Part shown: positions 1 through 6,118 of the stretch, piece after piece
Layout: each line of letters opens with the position of its first letter
Position numbering within the stretch: the stretch's first letter is position 1
Source: Euryarchaeota archaeon UBA126
GTDB taxonomy: Archaea; Thermoplasmatota; Poseidoniia; Poseidoniales; Thalassarchaeaceae
Direction of reading: 5' to 3'
DNA: 6,204 bases
Assembly: GCA_002497025.1 (NCBI GenBank)
Contig: DAMG01000008.1
Location: 449 to 6,652, forward strand
The notes under the pieces: generated by a model
Databases searched by the model: none
What the model was told of the DNA's origin: nothing
The model's input: the letters and a program-made list of their open reading frames with translations, nothing else
Made by a program: the position numbers and the translations under genes

Positions 1-1157
1 GATACCGCTCCGATAACTGATACAGAGCCATCGTCTCCAGCGAGAGTCTGAACACGACCTGCGCGCTCATAGAATTCAGCCAGTCGACTGGATAGGTAAG
101 CAGGGTAACCTTCCTCACCAGGCATTTCTTCAAGTCGAGAAGAAATCTCACGCATTGCTTCTGCCCAGCGGCTTGTTGAATCAGCCATTAGAGCAACATC
201 GTAACCCATATCACGGAAGTATTCCGCGATAGTGATTCCAGTATATACAGAAGCCTCACGAGCAGCAACCGGCATATTGGACGTGTTTGCAATCATCGTG
301 GTTCTGTTCATCAGAGGCTTTCCTGTGTGCGGGTCGATTAGGTGAGGGAACTCAGTAAGTACCTCAGTCATCTCGTTTCCTCGCTCACCGCATCCAATGT
401 AAACAACGATTTGAGCGTCAGACCACTTAGCCAACTGTTGTTGTGTAACGGTCTTACCACTTCCGAATGGTCCAGGGATACCAGCGGTACCACCCTTAGC
501 CAGAGGGAAAAGGAAGTCGAGGATCCTCTGACCTGTGATTAGTGGAACATCCGGTGCGTACTTTCGAACGAATGGGCGCGGTGTTCGAACCGGCCATTCT
601 TGCATCATGGCAATTTCCGTACCATCATCGAGAGTACAAACAGTCTGTGTGACATCGAATTTACCAGATTTGATACTCTTGATTGTACCACTCTTTCCTG
701 GTGGCACCATCACTCGATGTTCGATAGTCTCAGTTTCTTGTACTGTACCTATTACGTGACCTGCGTCGACCTCATCTCCTTTCGAAGCGGTAGCATTGAA
801 CTCCCACTTCTTCTTGAGATCTAAACCATCAGCATCTACACCACGTGTGATGAAGGCACCCATAGTCTCCTCGAGGTCCTCCAGCGGTCGCTGGATTCCG
901 TCGTAAATCTGCGTAAGCAGACCCGGACCGAGTTGAACAGACAGAGTCTGCCCCGTTCTGATTACAGGCTCACCTGGCTTGATGCCCGATGTTTCCTCGT
1001 AAACCTGGATAACCGATTGGTCTCCGTGCAATTCAATGACTTCACCCATCAGTCCTTCATCACCGACTCGTACAACCTCATACATTCTTGGGGTAATACC
1101 TACAGCGGTAACTACTGGTCCTGAAATGCGATAAATCAATCCCTTTTCCTCACTCAT
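1..1157 (-). CDS. atpA: A-type ATP synthase catalytic subunit A (partial, C-terminus outside the window)
   Basis: Catalytic subunit of the A1 head, which makes or hydrolyses ATP at the A/B interface on the cytoplasmic side. The first 385 residues are visible; the family is usually about 580-600 long, and the left window edge cuts the gene with no stop. The N-terminal barrel starts near Gly6 ([13 protein letters not shown]). It is followed by the A-specific non-homologous region, including KKKWEF and the stretch [19 protein letters not shown]. The Walker A loop GPFGSGKT is residues 229-236 (bases 450-473), with Lys235 and Thr236. The GER motif supplies the catalytic Glu258, and the Walker B strand [11 protein letters not shown] ends at Asp326. 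All expected catalytic residues are present and no intein interrupts the P-loop. The ATG at 1157 has an upstream AGGAAGTGA (1162-1170), a near match to the Shine-Dalgarno consensus. The gene lies 28 bases downstream of atpF. Identification is very secure. Confidence 0.97.
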   Translation of the reverse strand, partial: MSEEKGLIYRISGPVVTAVGITPRMYEVVRVGDEGLMGEVIELHGDQSVIQVYEETSGIKPGEPVIRTGQTLSVQLGPGLLTQIYDGIQRPLEDLEETMGAFITRGVDADGLDLKKKWEFNATASKGDEVDAGHVIGTVQETETIEHRVMVPPGKSGTIKSIKSGKFDVTQTVCTLDDGTEIAMMQEWPVRTPRPFVRKYAPDVPLITGQRILDFLFPLAKGGTAGIPGPFGSGKTVTQQQLAKWSDAQIVVYIGCGERGNEMTEVLTEFPHLIDPHTGKPLMNRTTMIANTSNMPVAAREASVYTGITIAEYFRDMGYDVALMADSTSRWAEAMREISSRLEEMPGEEGYPAYLSSRLAEFYERAGRVQTLAGDDGSVSVIGAV

Positions 1158-1185
1158 TTTTTCACTTCCTTTTCTTTTTCTGGAA

Positions 1186-1485
1186 TTACTTCCATAGGTC
1201 AACTCCTAGAGCTGACTTAATGGACTCGCGAAGGGTGTTATCCTCCTCTGTCCCAATACCCAATACGGTGGGCGTGATGCTCTCTGAGAGTTGAAATCTC
1301 AACTTCTCTGGCATCTGTGTGAGGTCGGAGCTGTCGATTACGACAATACCGACCTCGGGTGTATCCATCAGACTTCGGAGCACATTTGCTGTCTCCTCTA
1401 AATCTACTGGATTGTGCAGGCGGGTTACGCCAGCGAGTTGGAATCCGAGGGTGAATTCTGGTGTTCCGACTACTGCGATATCCAT
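1186..1485 (-). CDS. atpF: A-type ATP synthase subunit F (central stalk)
   Basis: A 99-residue protein of normal length for the V/A-type subunit F family, a small Rossmann-like protein that sits on the central stalk with subunit D. It opens with the typical strand and turn [20 protein letters not shown], close to the family pattern IAVIGD..T..GF.LAG. A helix with DLEET..VL follows, then the strand VGIVVID (about residues 45-51), and a conserved stretch near PTVLGIG before the C-terminal helix. In the family the C-terminal helix contacts the A/B head and can affect coupling. The Shine-Dalgarno GAGGTGA (1490-1496) lies 4 bases before the ATG and overlaps the TGA stop of atpC, so the two genes are probably translationally linked. 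Nothing is missing or odd in it. Confidence 0.95.
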   Translation of the reverse strand: MDIAVVGTPEFTLGFQLAGVTRLHNPVDLEETANVLRSLMDTPEVGIVVIDSSDLTQMPEKLRFQLSESITPTVLGIGTEEDNTLRESIKSALGVDLWK

Positions 1486-1494
1486 TTTTTCACC

Positions 1495-2547
1495 TCAGAT
1501 GTATAAGTGCGCTTCAATGACCTCATCGGAGAGGCCTGCCGCCTTACCGCGCACGAGTAGGCGTAGGTTCTGAACTTCCAGAACCTTGGCTTGAATGTAG
1601 TAAATCACAGGGAACGCAGAGACAGGATTGAGGTATGAAAATCTCCTAAGCATCTTCAATCTCTTTAGCCTTAGTAAGTTGACCAGTGGGTCAAGCGTTG
1701 AACGCTCCGCTGATTCTTGTAGAGCCTCATCGAAGCCTGAATCGTCGAAAGAGTTCGAACGGCTGAGAGCATCGAGCAAAGCCTCCTCTGTATCTGCCTG
1801 TGAAGCAGCTCTGATTACAGCATCCGCAATTTTTCCACCTGAGATATTGATTTTCTCACGTGTTTCAGTAGACAGGTTTTGTCTCAGTGCTCTGAACTGG
1901 TTCACGATGTTCCTGTGATCTATTTCGATTTGCAGATATCTGATTAATTGAGGGCTTCCTTCTTTGCCTCGGGATGCTGCGAGTGAATCAGTAAAGTACT
2001 GTCTATCCAAAGCATCCTCCATCTCAGTTAGAGATGTATCTGCATCTAATTTTGCTAGGCATCTCCCCCAAGGAGAGCCTTGCATTGCGTCTATGGCTTC
2101 TTGAACGGTTTCCGTCGTACGGACGATGTGCAACCAATGTGCATTACTCGGATTTTCTTCGGGTAATATTTGATCGGCAATCATCTCATCTGATGCGCCC
2201 TTTGATACTGACCTCAGAACTGTCTTGACCTTCTCATATTGGAATCTCTCAACATAAATAGCGACAAGGTCTCTTAGGTTTCCTTGACAGAAACCGAGTA
2301 CCGAATTTAGGTCATTGTCCAAATTGTGAGTTAGAGCGGCTTCAATAGCATCTGATCCAGACATCCTTGTAGAATACATATCCATTTCTTGCCTGTATCC
2401 GAATTCACCGATACTGGCTCCTATTGAATCTGTACCTTGTTGTAGGAGTTGGCGAATCCTTGTGCCATCAATTAGCGAAGCTTTGCGAGTTTTTGCTCTC
2501 GCTCCGGCATTGGAAATGTTAGAACTTCCAACCGCTAATCTTGCCAT
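1495..2547 (-). CDS. atpC: A-type ATP synthase subunit C (AC39 / V-type d family, central-stalk socket)
   Basis: A 350-residue all-helical protein of the V-ATPase subunit C/d (AC39) family. It forms a funnel on top of the c-ring and connects the ring to the central stalk. In the N-terminal part, GARAKTRKASLIDGTRIRQLLQ fits the family's opening helix (NARV.A....LL....Y..LL), and residues near 48-58 (EFGYRQEMDMY) match the conserved E..Y segment. The C-terminal segment is the clearest signature: PVIYYIQAKVLEVQNLRLLV followed by RGKAAGLSDEVIEAHL matches the family end (YY..K..E..NLR.I.RGK..GL....I...L). The ATG at 2547 has AGGTGAT (2551-2557) three bases upstream, and the gene starts 12 bases after atpE. 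Overall sequence is fairly divergent from characterised members as I know them, but both termini and the gene's position agree. Confidence 0.93.
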   Translation of the reverse strand: MARLAVGSSNISNAGARAKTRKASLIDGTRIRQLLQQGTDSIGASIGEFGYRQEMDMYSTRMSGSDAIEAALTHNLDNDLNSVLGFCQGNLRDLVAIYVERFQYEKVKTVLRSVSKGASDEMIADQILPEENPSNAHWLHIVRTTETVQEAIDAMQGSPWGRCLAKLDADTSLTEMEDALDRQYFTDSLAASRGKEGSPQLIRYLQIEIDHRNIVNQFRALRQNLSTETREKINISGGKIADAVIRAASQADTEEALLDALSRSNSFDDSGFDEALQESAERSTLDPLVNLLRLKRLKMLRRFSYLNPVSAFPVIYYIQAKVLEVQNLRLLVRGKAAGLSDEVIEAHLYI

Positions 2548-2559
2548 CTAATCACCTAT

Positions 2560-3117
2560 TCAATTTCCAAACATTAGTTTGTTTACTGCACCGAGGTTGG
2601 CTTCCCAAACCTCTTGTAATCGTCCATCGAATCTGTAGTCCAATAGTATTGAACCATCTGAGGATTCGAGAATAAATCCACCTAAGCCGTCTACATCATC
2701 GCCAATATCGAATCCCTTTCCAGTTAGTGCCTTTCTGTCGGTATTTACCGGGTGAAGAATCATATCTCCACCTGCAGATTCAGCCTCTTTTAGTAGGGAA
2801 TTCAGTATGTCAGTACGACCAGCTAAATCGGCTGCGCCAACTTTTTCTTGCACTTCTTGCCATGTTTCTTCTAGAACTTCACGGCGAGCAATTAGCTCTC
2901 GCTTCTGATTTGCTTGGCGCGCTGATGCTACAACTTCTACGGATAGTTGGTCGCTTTCTCGCTTTGCTCGAGCAACAACCTGGTCGCGAGCAGCCGCATT
3001 AGTAGCGGCTGATTCTGATGCGATCTCTTTGGCTTGCTCTCGCGCGGTCTCTGTGATTGCTTCGCCTTTGGCTTTAGCCGCGGCTGCAATCTGTTCTGCT
3101 AGCGCTTCAAGAGTCAT
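2560..3117 (-). CDS. atpE: A-type ATP synthase subunit E (peripheral stalk)
   Basis: A 185-residue peripheral stalk subunit that pairs with AhaH to brace the A3B3 head against the membrane stator. Residues 1 to about 90 are a long Ala/Glu/Lys-rich coiled coil (for example EQIAAAAKAKGEAITETARE). The rest is a compact alpha/beta domain. The end of that domain, GGFILESSDGSILLDYRFDG, with RLQEVWEANL and KLMFG after it, matches the family end (GG.......G.I..D.....RL.......I...LFG). The length is normal for the family. The ATG at 3117 is preceded by GAGTTGAT (3121-3128), a one-mismatch Shine-Dalgarno site. The gene follows atpK after a 49-base AT-rich gap, the largest gap inside the operon, and is 12 bases ahead of atpC. 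Confidence 0.93.
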   Translation of the reverse strand: MTLEALAEQIAAAAKAKGEAITETAREQAKEIASESAATNAAARDQVVARAKRESDQLSVEVVASARQANQKRELIARREVLEETWQEVQEKVGAADLAGRTDILNSLLKEAESAGGDMILHPVNTDRKALTGKGFDIGDDVDGLGGFILESSDGSILLDYRFDGRLQEVWEANLGAVNKLMFGN

Positions 3118-3166
3118 ATTATCAACTCGTTATTTCATTCAAAATTCAATTTCTTTGCATTCGCAA
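3118..3166 (-). other. AT-rich gap between atpK and atpE, the longest inside the operon
   Basis: Forty-nine bases separate the atpK stop from the atpE ATG, against 9-40 elsewhere in the operon. On the minus strand it contains A/T-rich runs (GAAATTGAATTTTGAATG) and then the weak ribosome site GAGTTGAT (3121-3128). I see no clear hairpin or T-tract terminator. It may be a place where transcript processing or partial termination lowers expression of the genes after the c-subunit, but that is inference. Confidence 0.35.
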
Positions 3167-3487
3167 TCAGGCGAGGCCTGGCATAACGAACATTGCAAGG
3201 AAACCGAATAGAACAATTGTTTCAGGTAGAGCTGTGAACAAAATTGCGTGACCAAGTCGTGACCTGTCCTCTGCAATCATTCCTACAGCAGCAGCGCCGA
3301 TTGGACCTTGGCTCATACCAGTACCAATAGCTGCCAGACCGAGTGCTACACCGGCTCCGAGAGCGGCGTAACCTGCTGTCGTGTTCTCATTGTCTGCTGC
3401 ATCCTGAGCCTGTACGCCGGTTGCAAAAGCAGCGACGACAAACAGGACGAACAATAGACTCATTCCTTTTATTGCGGTTTTCTTCAT
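3167..3487 (-). CDS. atpK: A-type ATP synthase c-ring proteolipid (subunit K) with a probable signal peptide
   Basis: Membrane rotor subunit that forms the ion-translocating ring. The reading frame is open from 3544, but I choose the ATG at 3487 because GGAGG (3495-3499) lies 7 bases upstream, while the in-frame ATG at 3511 has no such site. The 106-residue product begins with a typical Sec-type signal peptide: Lys2, Lys3 and Lys7, a hydrophobic core (about 9-24, MSLLFVLFVVAAFATG), and a probable cleavage site VQA|QD after Ala27. The mature part of about 79 residues is one two-helix hairpin: helix 1 about 39-71, a polar loop AEDRSR (72-77), and helix 2 about 80-102. The ion-binding carboxylate is Glu89 in LPETIVLFG. 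Gln60 in helix 1 and Thr90 sit where Na+ ligands occur in some c-subunits. The N-terminus could alternatively be an uncleaved extra helix. atpI ends 40 bases upstream. Confidence 0.93.
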   Translation of the reverse strand: MKKTAIKGMSLLFVLFVVAAFATGVQAQDAADNENTTAGYAALGAGVALGLAAIGTGMSQGPIGAAAVGMIAEDRSRLGHAILFTALPETIVLFGFLAMFVMPGLA

Positions 3488-3494
3488 TTTTCTT

Positions 3495-3499
3495 CCTCC
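3495..3499 (-). promoter_or_regulatory. Ribosome binding site that fixes the atpK start at 3487
   Basis: GGAGG on the minus strand, 7 bases before the ATG at 3487. The frame is open a further 19 codons upstream, with another ATG at 3511, but no Shine-Dalgarno site precedes that codon. A strong site is reasonable for the c-subunit, which is needed in many copies per complex. Confidence 0.8.
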
Positions 3500-3516
3500 A
3501 TTTTTTCCCATGCTGA

Positions 3517-3526
3517 CAGCCGGCTG
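3517..3526. repeat. 10-bp perfect palindrome between atpI and atpK
   Basis: CAGCCGGCTG is its own reverse complement. It begins one base after the atpI stop codon and lies 29 bases ahead of the atpK ATG. It has no loop, so it is a poor RNA hairpin. It could be a protein site or chance; about six such palindromes are expected by chance in a random sequence of this size. Confidence 0.25.
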
Positions 3527-3527
3527 A

Positions 3528-5639
3528 TTACTCACCCTCCACATATTGCGAGGTTCCGCCGAAGGGCGAAAACGGCTGACCGCTGGAATCGTAATATTGC
3601 TTCATCCACTCTACCATGTGCAGACGTGCTGCGTGGATGTTTGGACTGAATACACCTAGCAACCAAGCGAATACTTGGACTAGGAGCCAGCCAATGATTA
3701 GCAAAACTGCCATCAATGGCTCGTCCATTGAGATTTTATCAAAGAACATGTGATTGCCGGTTTCAGCAATCTTAACTCCGACAATTCCTACTGCGAAAAG
3801 TCGAACATAGGAAATCACTGTCGGCATTAGTCCAATGGCTTCGACTGGACCCATTAGGACTGCAACGAATAAATCCAAACCATGGTATCTGTAAAGAGTC
3901 CAGATTAGGCAAATCGTTGAGAATGCGATTAGTGATACTCCTGGGAGCAGTAGTTCGTCGTAGCTGCCAAGGAATCCATGAGCAAACATGAATCCTCCAA
4001 CCATTAGAATCATCCATACTCCTTTTTCGAAGAATGCAGCGACTAGGCCCACCCCTCCGTGCCCATTTCCAACTAGCAGGATATCACGGAATCCCATGAT
4101 TAATCCTAGAAGTACGTGGAAGCAACCCATGTATAGGCTGATGATGATTAGATCAGTCATGTGGCTTCCAACTCTGTGGAATGGGAAAGCAAGTGATAGG
4201 CTGAAACCATAGGACGCTTCCCAACCGTATCCATGTTCGATATCAAAGGGGAAGTAAAGTGCGCTGAGGAAGGCGACTGGAGATTGATTGTCAGTATACA
4301 TGTAATGACCTGCTGCATCTTTCATGTAACTTCCATCAGCATAGGTCATTTTGTCGTACAAGAATATTTCAAAACCGGCTATTTCGGCATATAAGTAGCC
4401 GAAAATTAGGGTAGATACGCCTATCATTTGGAGGAATCTGCCGCCTAATTTCAGGGTGTCATTTGTTCCTGCTCTACTGTATAGCAAGGTACCGAGACCT
4501 ACGGTTGCAAGTCCGTACGCCATATCTCCTAGCATTACACCGAAGAAAATTGGGTAAGTGAAGAACATGAATACAGTAGGGTCAAGTCGCCCATATCCTG
4601 GCCTCCCTACCATATCGGTAACTAGTTCCATTGGCTTTGTCGTTGACCTCGGTTGATAGGCAATTGGTGGCATCTCTGGTTCATGATGTTCATCATCATG
4701 GTCGTGATGAGCACCACCTGCTTGAATTACGAATGGTTCGACATCTACTACTGTGCATATATTACCTAGAGCGACCTTGATGTCGGCTGACCTATCCATT
4801 TCGACCCAGCCATCAATTACGAAAGCATGGGCTGATACTGCTACTTTTACTGGAGATGTAATCAACTCGTGATCTCTTTCTAGAACTTCAAGACCACAAA
4901 TGAGTTCTTCGCCGTTATCGTCAACCCAGTTCGATACAGAATTGGATATTTCCTCACCCTCACTCTGTAGCGCCAATCTCTGGTTCATCAATTCGTTCAT
5001 TCGAGATGACGGGTCGCCCGAACCTTCTGGCAGTTGAATTTCAGCGTATCCAGCTTCCGAGAGTGCTGATGATACTGAATCAGCGTCGTCGTTTCGAACA
5101 AACACTGCGACGACATTGGTCTTGCCGGAGGTACCACTGACAAACATTCCATTTCCAGCAGCGTTCTCTGCTGCTTTTAGGTCGTCAACTGTGCCAACGA
5201 AGGATGTGATTGACTCATATCCGGATAGTAGTTCGATATCTATGCCCAAAGGGGACAGAAGAGACAATACTGACTCTTCTTCAGATTGTGAGGAAATACT
5301 ATTCTCAATTTCGTCCATTCGGCTAAGATCGCCTAGTAGTGTGTCGACTTTATCTTCGAGCCCTTCATCAATTGATTTTCTGACTGTGGCGAGTGAAGCC
5401 GCTTTACTAGGACCTGAAGGTTCAACTTGAGCAGCAGCGGCTCTGGTTTTGTTCAGTAACTTTGCAATCTCTTCTGCTTTGTCATTTGGTTTACCAAGTG
5501 ATAAGTCATCCTCTGACCCATCGTAATCAATGAAATGTAGCGCCTTTAATCTTGCAAGAAGGCTAAGAGCGTCATCGAGTTTGTCCAAAGTTCCAGCAGC
5601 GGTCAGACGACCCATCTGCCTAGTCTGAACCTGTGACAT
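3528..5639 (-). CDS. atpI: A-type ATP synthase subunit I (membrane stator, V-type a-subunit homologue)
   Basis: Stator subunit that forms the ion half-channels beside the c-ring. The frame is open from an ATG at 5681, but that start has no ribosome site and would overlap ahaH. The ATG at 5639 has a perfect AGGAGGT (5648-5654) 8 bases upstream, giving 703 residues, and its N-terminus then matches the usual family start (KALHFIDYD near 31-39). Residues 1 to about 300 are the cytoplasmic arm with coiled-coil helices. PMELVTDMVGRPGYGRLDPT (336-355) leads into about eight membrane helices, roughly 355-387 (two), 402-426, 495-515, 531-558, 566-584, 591-626 and 642-666. Arg613 in ISYVRLFAVG is the conserved arginine that faces the c-ring glutamate. 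The C-terminus, with LHMVEW and PFSPFGG, is also typical. Odd points are a His/Asp-rich stretch (311-319) before the first helix and a loop of about 65 residues between helices 3 and 4. Confidence 0.95.
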   Translation of the reverse strand: MSQVQTRQMGRLTAAGTLDKLDDALSLLARLKALHFIDYDGSEDDLSLGKPNDKAEEIAKLLNKTRAAAAQVEPSGPSKAASLATVRKSIDEGLEDKVDTLLGDLSRMDEIENSISSQSEEESVLSLLSPLGIDIELLSGYESITSFVGTVDDLKAAENAAGNGMFVSGTSGKTNVVAVFVRNDDADSVSSALSEAGYAEIQLPEGSGDPSSRMNELMNQRLALQSEGEEISNSVSNWVDDNGEELICGLEVLERDHELITSPVKVAVSAHAFVIDGWVEMDRSADIKVALGNICTVVDVEPFVIQAGGAHHDHDDEHHEPEMPPIAYQPRSTTKPMELVTDMVGRPGYGRLDPTVFMFFTYPIFFGVMLGDMAYGLATVGLGTLLYSRAGTNDTLKLGGRFLQMIGVSTLIFGYLYAEIAGFEIFLYDKMTYADGSYMKDAAGHYMYTDNQSPVAFLSALYFPFDIEHGYGWEASYGFSLSLAFPFHRVGSHMTDLIIISLYMGCFHVLLGLIMGFRDILLVGNGHGGVGLVAAFFEKGVWMILMVGGFMFAHGFLGSYDELLLPGVSLIAFSTICLIWTLYRYHGLDLFVAVLMGPVEAIGLMPTVISYVRLFAVGIVGVKIAETGNHMFFDKISMDEPLMAVLLIIGWLLVQVFAWLLGVFSPNIHAARLHMVEWMKQYYDSSGQPFSPFGGTSQYVEGE

Positions 5640-5647
5640 CCCTAGCG

Positions 5648-5654
5648 ACCTCCT
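5648..5654 (-). promoter_or_regulatory. Ribosome binding site that fixes the atpI start at 5639
   Basis: A perfect AGGAGGT on the minus strand, 8 bases before the ATG at 5639. It lies inside the longer open frame that begins at 5681, which has no comparable site. It therefore decides for a 703-residue AtpI that does not overlap ahaH. Confidence 0.85.
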
Positions 5655-5664
5655 TAGGTTAATT

Positions 5665-5979
5665 TCACGCTCGGAAAGCATCTAGAATTGTGTTGACTGC
5701 CTTGTCACGATTCTTCTTCCCGCTACTGTGAATTGAATCGATAGTTGCGTCTCCATCGGCAGATACTGTTCCCGCTTCCTTTTCAGCGGCTTTACGGGCA
5801 TCTGCAACAATTTTCTGTGCTTCTGCTTCTGAATCCGTACGTCCTGTTTGAAGTGACTCAGCGGCTTCTAGTCTTGCCTTTTGGACGATACTTGTAGCCT
5901 TTGATTCTGCCTTCGATATGGCCGCAGCAGCGGCCTCTTCTGCTTCCCTTATGGTGCGGAGTACATCTTCGTGACCCAT
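5665..5979 (-). CDS. ahaH: A-type ATP synthase subunit H (peripheral stalk, AhaH/NtpF/G-like)
   Basis: First gene of the operon. The 104-residue product is almost entirely charged heptad-like helix: EDVLRTIREAEEAAAAAISK near the start, then repeated Ala/Glu/Lys-rich stretches such as ATSIVQKARLEAAESLQ and IVADARKAAEKEAG. A C-terminal helix containing DKAVNTILDAF follows. This is the pattern of the AhaH/subunit G family, which pairs with AtpE as a right-handed coiled-coil stalk, and the length is normal. The frame also has a GTG at 5988, but the ATG at 5979 is preferred: AAGGTGG (5985-5991) lies 5 bases before it and contains that GTG. The TGA stop is 25 bases upstream of the preferred atpI start. 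Low-complexity coiled coils are weak evidence by themselves; the position directly ahead of atpI makes the assignment good. Confidence 0.87.
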   Translation of the reverse strand: MGHEDVLRTIREAEEAAAAAISKAESKATSIVQKARLEAAESLQTGRTDSEAEAQKIVADARKAAEKEAGTVSADGDATIDSIHSSGKKNRDKAVNTILDAFRA

Positions 5980-5984
5980 TTGTT

Positions 5985-5991
5985 CCACCTT
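5985..5991 (-). promoter_or_regulatory. Ribosome binding site that fixes the ahaH start at 5979
   Basis: AAGGTGG on the minus strand, 5 bases before the ATG at 5979. The possible GTG start at 5988 lies inside this site, so using it would leave that codon without a ribosome site of its own. The ATG is therefore the better start. Confidence 0.7.
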
Positions 5992-6015
5992 TGGTGAGGC
6001 CGGCGACCAGAAATG

Positions 6016-6023
6016 GGTATATC
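6016..6023 (-). promoter_or_regulatory. Candidate TATA element for the ATPase operon
   Basis: The minus-strand sequence GATATACC is the nearest TATA-like element upstream of ahaH. With usual archaeal spacing, transcription would start near 5994, leaving a leader of about 15 bases that just includes the AAGGTGG ribosome site (5985-5991). The match to TTTATATA is imperfect. The alternative CCTATATTT at 6091-6099 would give a leader of about 90 bases. The sequence does not decide between them. Confidence 0.35.
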
Positions 6024-6034
6024 ATGCTAACCTT

Positions 6035-6066
6035 CGATACTTGAGAAATGTGTCAGCCGATACTTG
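6035..6066. repeat. Pair of 9-bp direct repeats CGATACTTG in the divergent control region
   Basis: CGATACTTG occurs at 6035-6043 and again at 6058-6066, with starts 23 bp apart (about two helical turns), so both copies face the same side of the DNA. The pair lies between the two candidate TATA elements of the divergent transcripts. This placement suits a binding site for a transcription factor controlling one or both sides, but no regulator family is recognisable from the repeat. Confidence 0.45.
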
Positions 6067-6084
6067 GCGGCACCGCTCCCCAAA

Positions 6085-6099
6085 CCAACCAAATATAGG
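6085..6099 (+). promoter_or_regulatory. Candidate archaeal BRE/TATA promoter for the divergent plus-strand gene
   Basis: The sequence CCAACCAAATATAGG contains the TATA-like AAATATA (6091-6097) with an upstream purine/C stretch that could serve as a BRE. The box centre at about 6094 is 25 bases before the GTG at 6119, the normal archaeal spacing from TATA box to transcription start, which implies transcription begins at or next to the start codon. Read on the other strand the element is CCTATATTT and could act as a distal promoter for the ATPase operon. Confidence 0.55.
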
Positions 6100-6118
6100 T
6101 CCGTATTCCCCGCCATTC

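Noticed and set aside
450..473. Possible intein at the AtpA P-loop, a known insertion site in some archaea
   Set aside because: The GPFGSGKT motif and its flanks read through without interruption.
342..824. Plus-strand open frames within 342-824
   Set aside because: They lie opposite the well-conserved atpA coding region, show no family resemblance and have no ribosome sites; they are antisense shadows.
3488..3544. Upstream extension of atpK to 3511 or 3544
   Set aside because: Neither start has a ribosome site, the extension is polar and unlike the family, and the 3544 start would overlap the end of atpI.
3772..4017. Minus-strand 81-residue open frame inside atpI
   Set aside because: It is a different frame of the conserved membrane domain, including the Arg613 region, and has no recognisable domain of its own.
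5116..5430. Plus-strand open frame of 104 residues, Ser-rich
   Set aside because: It is opposite the cytoplasmic arm of atpI, and its Ser-rich content is what the reverse complement of that Asp/Glu/Ser-rich coding sequence would give.
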